A DNA stretch of 64,000 nucleotides from Candidatus Aenigmatarchaeota archaeon (GTDB lineage Archaea > Aenigmatarchaeota > Aenigmatarchaeia > GW2011-AR5), in contig JACPDL010000002.1 of the NCBI GenBank assembly GCA_016184005.1, positions 1-64,000 on the forward strand. Direction: 5' to 3'. Numbering within the stretch: the stretch's first letter is position 1; each line of letters begins with the position of its first letter. Shown piece by piece: positions 57,357 through 64,000 of this stretch. The notes beneath the pieces were generated by a model. That model worked only from the letters and a program-made list of their open reading frames with translations, was not told the DNA's origin and did not search any database. Made by a program: the position numbers and the translations under genes.

Positions 57357-57494
57357 TGCGGTAGTCGGGACTTTCGTTGCCTCTACTTGCTTTTTTCCGC
57401 TTTTTCCGCAAGCGCTTTTGTGTTAACAAAAGGGCTTTTCGAACCCGAGTCTCGTCCGTGGCAGGGACGTGTCCTACCGCTAGACTACTACCGC
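57357..57494 (-). tRNA. tRNA-Gly(GCC) with 67-nt T-loop intron
   Basis: GCGGTAG/CTACCGC, GTCTAGCGGTAGGAC, CGTCC-CTGCCAC-GGACG, TCGGG-TTCGA[intron 57372-57438]GT-CCCGA, A73. Confidence 0.88.
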
Positions 57495-57534
57495 ATTCTT
57501 AGATATTTTTTTAGATAATGTTATTAAAGCCTAT

Positions 57535-57590
57535 ATTCTCAAAAAGCGTAGCTTTTTGGAATTCTCGGAGAAGCTTCGCTTCTCCCAAGA
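57535..57590. repeat. twin mini-hairpin unit, copy 2
   Basis: ATTCTCAAAAAGC-GTA-GCTTTTTGGAATTCTCGGAGAAGC-TTC-GCTTCTCCCAAGA; one loop change and one extra T versus copy 1. Confidence 0.8.
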
Positions 57591-57657
57591 GAACCCGGAA
57601 AGAGAAATCGAACAGTAATCGTTTTAATAAAAATAAACAAGGGAAAATAAAAAACTC

Positions 57658-58293
57658 TTAAACTTTCACTTTCTTTGCCCATCTTTTTGATAGATCTGAG
57701 ACAGTATCTTTCAGACCAAGACCAAGAGCAATTGCCATGCCCAAGCCAACAGAAGCTATGACTACCAGCAAGATGTTGTTTACAAGCGTTGCTGATACGC
57801 CAAGTATAGGCAATGCCAATGCAACTGCCACGTACATTACCAAGAAGAATAATGTCTTGGCAGTAAGCGTAGCCCATACCTTATTAAGCTGCTTCATGTG
57901 GTGCTTTATGTACTCAGCAAGGACGTAACCAGCAATGAGAATTGCTGCTGCTCCTATCACTCGCGGGATGAATGCATTGATCTCTGCAACCCACAGCGAC
58001 ATGGCTGGAATGCCCAATATCTCCATGGAAGTTGCTACCGTTATGAAACCAAGATAAATCCACCATTTAGCAATAACTGAAAAGATATTGCTAAGACTTA
58101 CCGCAGGTTTGTCTGTTTCTGAAACGTAGTAGTCCAGACGTATCTTATCAAGCACATTTTTTACAGCCCTTCCTAATATCTTGCCTACAACCAAGCCTAT
58201 TACAAGCAGGATTATGGCTGCCAACAAGTTAGGCAGAAGTGCTGTAGCGTTTGCTGTCAGCTGGGAAAGTACGTCGACAACTTGAAAAGCCAT
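57658..58293 (-). CDS. small-conductance mechanosensitive channel-like membrane protein
   Basis: LLPNLLAAIILLVIGLVVGKILGRAVKNVLDKIRLDYYVSE; GLGMAIALGLGLKDTVSDLSKRW. Confidence 0.7.
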   Translation of the reverse strand: MAFQVVDVLSQLTANATALLPNLLAAIILLVIGLVVGKILGRAVKNVLDKIRLDYYVSETDKPAVSLSNIFSVIAKWWIYLGFITVATSMEILGIPAMSLWVAEINAFIPRVIGAAAILIAGYVLAEYIKHHMKQLNKVWATLTAKTLFFLVMYVAVALALPILGVSATLVNNILLVVIASVGLGMAIALGLGLKDTVSDLSKRWAKKVKV

Positions 58294-58386
58294 TCTTTCA
58301 CCTTTATAGTCTTTGTTGGAACCCGTTAATAAAGGTTTCCATGGCGAATGAATTACGCTTGAAGCACAAAGAAGTAGTTAATTGCA

Positions 58387-58977
58387 TTACTTTTCTTGTT
58401 TTTTATCAGCTTTTCTAAAATAGCTCTTCCAAACTTTTCTTCCAAGATTTCTTTCTGTTCTGTCTAACATTGTTCCCTGCCCGCGAGTGCCCCAGAATCT
58501 TGCGGCACGGCTGGCTGCATAACCTAATCCCAATACCGCTAATGCTGCAGCTGCAGTTTCTACAGGCTGATCAACTGCATTATGAGAAAAGTTCTGGACT
58601 GCACGCCAGACGCCATTATAATCTATACCGGCTGCAACACCGTAGAGTTGCCTTGCACCCGTATCACCCTGAACAAGTGCTTTATAGGTCCTGTCGAAAT
58701 CAAAGCCCGTGACGCCGTCCCAGATTCCTTGTGTGCTCTGTGTTACTTTAGTTACGCCATCTCCAAAATTCGCCAGATTCTTTATATCGCGATATATTCT
58801 AGGAGCATAGGTTACTGCATCCGGAACCGCTGTTATCCCGTCTCCTAGTTTTTCAAAATAACCTTTACCAGAGCCAACAACAACTCCGGCAACGCCTGCT
58901 TTGCCTGCCAGTTTTAACCCTATTTCCAATGGTTTGTAAGCGGCAAAACGCCCTAGCTCTCTGTTCATAATTGTCAC
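58387..58977 (-). CDS. hypothetical protein
   Basis: ORF; TATA-like GCTTATAAGG upstream. Confidence 0.5.
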   Translation of the reverse strand: MTIMNRELGRFAAYKPLEIGLKLAGKAGVAGVVVGSGKGYFEKLGDGITAVPDAVTYAPRIYRDIKNLANFGDGVTKVTQSTQGIWDGVTGFDFDRTYKALVQGDTGARQLYGVAAGIDYNGVWRAVQNFSHNAVDQPVETAAAALAVLGLGYAASRAARFWGTRGQGTMLDRTERNLGRKVWKSYFRKADKKQEK

Positions 58978-59347
58978 TGTCTAATAGTAACAATAAGTGT
59001 CCTTATAAGCGTTTCTATAGTTTGATGACTATATAGTAATGAATATGTGCAACGCAATGCTTCACTCACTCAATAAGAACTTTCCACATCAATCCAACTC
59101 CGCAAATTTGCCTGATTTGGCTATTTTGTGCTGTGTTTCTACAAAATAGCCATTCTTCAGTGCTCCTTCGCAGAATTTGACGAGTCTTTCGATCAGCGAA
59201 TCGTATATATCTTCCATTTTTCCCAAACCTTTGAGTTTGCCCCTGTCTTGCTTGCTATCTGAATTGATGTTTTAGTCGTATAATTTTATAGTCAAGCAAT
59301 AATTACATACTAAACGCCGTTTTCGGCGGTTCCCTTGAATAAAAAAG

Positions 59348-59509
59348 CGCCGGCGGCAGGATTTGAACCTGCGCGCGCATCCGCGACAAGAAGTACCAGA
59401 GTACTTCATATCACTCACGGCGCTCTAGCTCTCAAGGATCGTCGTCATCTCAAGCCTTATCGGATCTTGAGCTAACCCTAGCGCATTTGCCAGATTCTGC
59501 CACGCCGGC
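59348..59509 (-). tRNA. tRNA-Ser(TGA) with introns at 30/31 and in the variable arm
   Basis: GCCGGCG/CGCCGGC, GCA-GAATCTGGCAAA-TGC, CTAG[40-nt intron 59438-59477]C-CTTGAGA-GCTAG, 52-nt variable region, GCAGG-TTCAAAT-CCTGC, G73. Confidence 0.8.
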
Positions 59510-59530
59510 TTCATTAAAGATTGGCGATTA

Positions 59531-60142
59531 ATGTTTTATAAACATAATTTTTACTTTATTGCTATGATCATCATCAAGCATCGTGTGAATACGGTAAAAG
59601 ACCTGAAGGAAACGCCTGAGGAGTTTGGCGTGGAAGTGGATATCCGTACATGGGGCAAGGACCTCATATTGCATCATGATCCGTTTGTGGAAGGGGAAAA
59701 GCTCGAGGATTTTCTGAGCAATTATAATCATAAGTTTATAATATTGGAGTCAAAAGTCGAAAGGATAGAAAATAGGGTTATCGATTTAGCAAAGCAATAC
59801 GGGATAAAAGATTACTTCCTTCTGAGCGTGAATCCGCCGTTCATGTGGAAGCTGATGAATGAGAATTTCAAGAAAATGAATGTGCGCTTTTCTGAGCTGG
59901 AAAGCGCGGAGACGTGCCTGCTCTGGAAGGACAAAGTAGACTGGGTATGGGTAGACACATGGACCAAGCTTCCGCTGGACAGGAAAAGCTACGATATCTT
60001 GAAGAAGCACTTCAAGATATGTCTGGTTTCTCCAGAGATACTAAACCGTCCACAGGATATTGCAAAATACAGAAAGTTCTTTTCAGACAATAAAATGGAA
60101 ATTGACGCCGCGTGCACCGATGACTGCGAGGCGTGGAAATGA
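59531..60142 (+). CDS. glycerophosphodiester phosphodiesterase-like protein
   Basis: IIIKHRVNTVKDLKETPEEFGVEVDIRTWGKDLILHHDPF. Confidence 0.72.
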   Translation: MFYKHNFYFIAMIIIKHRVNTVKDLKETPEEFGVEVDIRTWGKDLILHHDPFVEGEKLEDFLSNYNHKFIILESKVERIENRVIDLAKQYGIKDYFLLSVNPPFMWKLMNENFKKMNVRFSELESAETCLLWKDKVDWVWVDTWTKLPLDRKSYDILKKHFKICLVSPEILNRPQDIAKYRKFFSDNKMEIDAACTDDCEAWK

Positions 60143-61051
60143 TTAACCTAAATCAACAACATCTTTCCAGAAATTAACTGATTCTTTCAGGTCGCGAATG
60201 ACATTGCTGTCGTAAGGCAATCTTTCCCTGAAAGAAGGCTCCATGTAAAGGGTCATTTCCCTTGCGCCAGAGCTGTCTATTGCTTCCAATACTTTATCGG
60301 GTGTAATCATACCATCCTTGTTGAACTCGGCTGTGAAAGGCTTTCCTGAGGATACATTTCCTCTTATCCGCTGCTTCAACTGCAAAACAGGCGCTTCCCT
60401 GCCGAAAGCCCTTATCCATCCATAGGGGTCGCCGTCTTTTGGATTTCCTGAATGGGCGTTGCCTTGGTCCGTATCCAGGCAAAGCAGAACAGGAATAGCG
60501 GGATCTTTTCTCTTGAAAACATCTAAAATTCTTCTTGTTTCTGTTATTGTTTCTGCAAGCTCGCGGGGTATGGACATATGCTCGAATGTCAGGCATTGCA
60601 GTCCTGCCTTTTTCGAGTGCTCTGCCCATTTCAGCCAGTTATTAATTATTCTGTTGAAAATTAAATCCTTCCTTTTTTCAAAGTCATTAACACTGTATAT
60701 TCCAAGCCTGCTCCCGGTGCTTACTGCTCCTATGTCTGCGGATATCTCACTGAATCTCTGGAGCCACCACAGCCAGTAATCGCTTATTTCTTTGTCAGGA
60801 TGGCCCGAATACATCCAGCGCTGGCTCGTGAACGTATGAAGAATCTCTATGCCAAATTCACTGCAGCTTGCATTTATCCTTTCCACTTGCTCATCTATGA
60901 CTTCTTCTGGGAAATTCGGTTGTAACAAATCAGAGCAGAATTGGGCGTGCTTCAGGCCTAATTCCTCTGAAAGCAGCCTGGCCCATTCTTCGGGCCGAGG
61001 CCATCTATTTACGGCAAAGCCCAGATGAACGCCGAAATTTATTTTAGCCAT
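60143..61051 (-). CDS. xylose isomerase-like TIM barrel protein
   Basis: FGVHLGFAVNRWPRPEEWARLL, LTFEHMSIPRELAETITETRRIL, LCLDTDQGNAHSGNPKDGDPYGWI. Confidence 0.72.
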   Translation of the reverse strand: MAKINFGVHLGFAVNRWPRPEEWARLLSEELGLKHAQFCSDLLQPNFPEEVIDEQVERINASCSEFGIEILHTFTSQRWMYSGHPDKEISDYWLWWLQRFSEISADIGAVSTGSRLGIYSVNDFEKRKDLIFNRIINNWLKWAEHSKKAGLQCLTFEHMSIPRELAETITETRRILDVFKRKDPAIPVLLCLDTDQGNAHSGNPKDGDPYGWIRAFGREAPVLQLKQRIRGNVSSGKPFTAEFNKDGMITPDKVLEAIDSSGAREMTLYMEPSFRERLPYDSNVIRDLKESVNFWKDVVDLG

Positions 61052-62158
61052 TTGTCAATCACCATAAACGTCTATATGAAAGCCTTCAGCTTTTTAAGAG
61101 TTGTCTGTTTCTATAAAACAATGAAAGCAGCACTTCTCGAAGCCCCAAAGATAATCAAAGTAAAAGATATTGATACACCTAAAGTCGTGGAAGGCACCGT
61201 TCTTTTGCGCGTCAAGGCATGCGGCATCTGCGGCTCCGACCTGAAGTTTTTCAATTACGGCGACCGCGTGAAAGAGTTTCCTGCAATATTAGGCCACGAG
61301 ATTGCAGGTGAGGTTGCTGAGGTCGGAAAAGGCGTTGACAATTTCAAAGTTGGCGGCCGGCTGGCTTTGGGAAACGAAATCCCGTGCAAAAACTGCTATG
61401 CGTGCAAAAAGGGCCTGGAAAATGTCTGCGAAAATGTGTTGTCTGTTGGTACCACAGTCCCTGGAGGCCTGAGCGAATACATGCTCCTTACAGAAGGAAT
61501 GATACAAAGGGGACCAATAAATGAAATTCCTGATCATCTCTCGTTCGATGAAGCTGCTCTTTCTGAACCACTGGGCTGCGTTGTAAATGGCCTTGAGTTT
61601 GCAAAAATGGAGGAAGGAAAAAATATTCTTATCATAGGAACCGGACCAATTGGCTGCATGGCTATTAATCTTGCACAACTTCTTGGGGCAACAAAGATTG
61701 TTGCAGTTGATAAAAATGAAAAAAGACTGAAAATGGCTCATGTTTTTGATGCTGATGAATATATTTATGCTGAAAAAGATTTTCTTGCAGAGGCATTGAA
61801 ATTAACAAACGGCAAAGGATACGATGTAGTAATTTCAGCTTGCAGCGATACCCGTGCACACGAGCAGGCGATACAGGCAACAGCGAAAGGAGGATTCGTG
61901 AATCTATTTGGCGGGGTGGCGAAAGGTCTTCCTGATGTTGTTTCTTTCCCTAGCAATTTTATGCATTACAGAGAAATTTCTGTTGGAGGCTCATTTTCAA
62001 TGACTAGTAAGCATCACAAAAAGGCACTGGAATACTTGGCAAGCGGAAAGATAAGGACAAAGCAGTTGGTAACGCACAAGTTCAAGCTTGATGAAATAGA
62101 GAAAGCTTTTGGCGCTGTACAGAACCAGGAAGGTTTGAAGGTCATCATAAATCCTTAA
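61025..62158 (+). CDS. zinc-dependent medium-chain dehydrogenase (start probably 61121)
   Basis: MKAALLEAPKIIKVKDID; VKACGICGSDLKFF, GHEIAGEVAEVGKGVDNFKVG, CKNCYACKKGLENVC, NILIIGTGPIGCMAI. Confidence 0.9.
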   Translation: MNAEIYFSHLSITINVYMKAFSFLRVVCFYKTMKAALLEAPKIIKVKDIDTPKVVEGTVLLRVKACGICGSDLKFFNYGDRVKEFPAILGHEIAGEVAEVGKGVDNFKVGGRLALGNEIPCKNCYACKKGLENVCENVLSVGTTVPGGLSEYMLLTEGMIQRGPINEIPDHLSFDEAALSEPLGCVVNGLEFAKMEEGKNILIIGTGPIGCMAINLAQLLGATKIVAVDKNEKRLKMAHVFDADEYIYAEKDFLAEALKLTNGKGYDVVISACSDTRAHEQAIQATAKGGFVNLFGGVAKGLPDVVSFPSNFMHYREISVGGSFSMTSKHHKKALEYLASGKIRTKQLVTHKFKLDEIEKAFGAVQNQEGLKVIINP

Positions 62159-62183
62159 ATAAGCTGGATAGAAGCTGGATAAA

Positions 62184-62825
62184 ATGGACGAAAACGAAGA
62201 AATGCCGTCAGTTGCCGGAGAGCAGGGGCAAGACTATAACGAGATAGTGAATGTAGTAATCAGCGAGCCAGATTTTCATTCTTTTAGAAATGCAATAAAC
62301 CAGGAGATAGGAGAAGTCCTTGGGCATGTGGACGGAAAAGAAGTCGAAAGGCTTGTTGACGAGATTCTGGGTGCTGAAAAGGTATTTTTCATCGCCGTCG
62401 GCCGCGTGTTCCTGTCTCTGCAGTGCTTTGCCAAAAGGCTGGCACATTTAGGCATAGAATCTCATGTTGTCGGTTCTGTAAATGAGAAAGCCATAACAGA
62501 CAAGGACTTGCTTGTTGCTGCAAGCGGTTCAGGCGAAAGCATTATGCCGGTCGAAATAGCAAAAAAAGCGAGAAAATTCAATGCGCGCATAGGATTAATC
62601 ACGTCTGCCCGTGAATCTACACTGAAAAATATCGCTGATTTTGCTGTGCATCTGCCAAGCCCCACAAAAAACGACCCTGATTACGGCGTGAAATCTGTCC
62701 AGCCAATGAGCACGCTTTTCGACCAGGCATTGCACATATTCGGCGACGTAGTTGCAATGATAATCCAGAATAAGCAAGGCTTGGCCAAGGAAGAATTATG
62801 GATGTATCACGCGAACCTGGAATGA
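62184..62825 (+). CDS. SIS-domain sugar-phosphate isomerase (hexulose-6-phosphate isomerase-like)
   Basis: KVFFIAVGRVFLSLQCFAKRLAHLGIESHVVGS...DLLVAASGSGES. Confidence 0.8.
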   Translation: MDENEEMPSVAGEQGQDYNEIVNVVISEPDFHSFRNAINQEIGEVLGHVDGKEVERLVDEILGAEKVFFIAVGRVFLSLQCFAKRLAHLGIESHVVGSVNEKAITDKDLLVAASGSGESIMPVEIAKKARKFNARIGLITSARESTLKNIADFAVHLPSPTKNDPDYGVKSVQPMSTLFDQALHIFGDVVAMIIQNKQGLAKEELWMYHANLE

Positions 62826-62848
62826 TTATAAAACCGTTCTGATTCTCA

Positions 62849-63550
62849 GTGATTCTTATGCAACCAATAGTTTCAATAGTAGTTCCATGTTACAACGAGG
62901 AAAGGAACCTGCCATTGCTCGTTTCCAGGTTCGAGAAAGTACTGCAAGACGTGGATGCAGAGCTGATTCTTGTAAACAACGGCTCAACAGACAACTCGCA
63001 GCAGGTGCTTGAAAAGATAGAAAAAGAGTATAATTTTGTAAGAATTGCGGTTGTTCCGAAGAATATAGGCTACGGCCACGGCATCATGACGGGGCTGAAA
63101 ACAGCAAAAGGCGGTGTGCTGGCATGGACGCATGCCGATATGCAATGCGACCCTGAAGATGTTTCAAGGGCTTATGATATATACAAGCAATCGGGTGAAA
63201 AAACTTTAGTCAAGGGCAACAGACAAGGAAGATTCTCTTTGCTGACAAAAAGTTTTCATGCGATGGCTGCAATACTCTTCTTCAGGCGTTTTGACGACAT
63301 AAATGGCCAGCCGAAGATGTTTCCCAGGGGCCTTATGGATGAAATGAAAAAGGCACCCAGTGGTTTTCAGCTTGATTTCTATGTGCAATACATAGCAAAG
63401 AAAGAAGGCTACAAGGTTGCGAGCATACCCGTTAGATTTGGCGTAAGGAAATTTGGCTATTCCAAGTGGGCAACAGGCATGAAGCCAAGGGTTAAGAACG
63501 TTGCCAGGTTCCTAGGTTACATGCTGAAATTAAGGTTTGTTGGTGAGTGA
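62849..63550 (+). CDS. family 2 glycosyltransferase (dolichol-phosphate-mannose synthase-like)
   Basis: VSIVVPCYNEERNLPLLVSRFEKVL, LVNNGSTDNSQ, WTHADMQCDPED. Confidence 0.88.
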   Translation: MILMQPIVSIVVPCYNEERNLPLLVSRFEKVLQDVDAELILVNNGSTDNSQQVLEKIEKEYNFVRIAVVPKNIGYGHGIMTGLKTAKGGVLAWTHADMQCDPEDVSRAYDIYKQSGEKTLVKGNRQGRFSLLTKSFHAMAAILFFRRFDDINGQPKMFPRGLMDEMKKAPSGFQLDFYVQYIAKKEGYKVASIPVRFGVRKFGYSKWATGMKPRVKNVARFLGYMLKLRFVGE

Positions 63551-64000
63551 ATGAAAATAATTGTTCCGATGGCAGGGCCTGACGAAAGCTTCCAGCAGGA
63601 ATTCGGAAAGATAAAGCCGCTGGTGGAGATAGATGGCAGAGCGATGATTGGGCATATTGCATCAATGTTTCCTCAGGATAGCAATATGGTTTTCTTGTGC
63701 AGGAAGCAGGATTTGCAGAAAGGCCTGGATAAAGCATTGGAAAAGACCGGCAAGAAATCCATGACGATAGTGCCAATAGAAAGGCCGACAAAAGACATTA
63801 TAGACACGCTCTCTTTTGCCGATGAGTTTGTGCACGATGATGAAGAAATAGTCATAGTGCATGCTGATTCATACCAGAAATTTGATTTCAATGACTTTGT
63901 CGCCAATGCAAGAAATTATGATGGGGCAATGACTGTCTTCAGTGGATTCAGTCCTGCAGACCCAAACACAGCCAACTTTGGCAGGATCAGTGTTACAGGT
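63551..64000 (+). CDS. sugar-phosphate nucleotidyltransferase, partial at window edge
   Basis: MKIIVPMAGPDESFQQEFGKIKPLVEIDGRAMIGHI...EEIVIVHADSYQKFDF, open to end. Confidence 0.75.
   Translation, partial: MKIIVPMAGPDESFQQEFGKIKPLVEIDGRAMIGHIASMFPQDSNMVFLCRKQDLQKGLDKALEKTGKKSMTIVPIERPTKDIIDTLSFADEFVHDDEEIVIVHADSYQKFDFNDFVANARNYDGAMTVFSGFSPADPNTANFGRISVTG

Noticed and set aside
59348-59509. Reading this locus as tRNA-Leu(TAG)
   Set aside because: Leaves a G-G mismatch in the anticodon stem and the wrong discriminator; the 30/31-intron Ser(TGA) model fits both.

Overview
Archaeal chromosome segment, probably from a DPANN-type lineage. That placement is inferred from TruD, Pth2, DUF63, EndoQ, an S-layer protein of the S_layer_N/C type, and BHB-type tRNA introns. 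The window holds surface genes (S-layer protein, a giant repeat protein in three ORF pieces, a PGF-pre-PGF protein), glycosyltransferases, archaetidylinositol synthesis genes, three VapBC pairs, one HEPN/MNT pair, and a 35.9-54.2 kb block of paralogous lipoproteins and membrane-anchored proteins ending in a 1458-aa protein with a lytic-transglycosylase domain. Two linked signals stand out. (1) All six tRNA genes I could fold are interrupted. I count about ten introns, including D-loop, T-loop, 30/31 and variable-arm positions, and introns at D- and T-loop positions of three different tRNAs share sequence. (2) The spacers are full of 18-30 nt mini-hairpins. An 'empty' 122-nt structured element (55251-55372) has a 'filled' copy (29719-30124) whose loops carry four separate insertions made of mini-hairpins, and a related hairpin module lies inside the tRNA-Thr intron. 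Together these suggest a family of small palindromic elements that inserts into loops of structured RNAs, tRNAs included. All calls were made by eye; no searches or folding programs were run.
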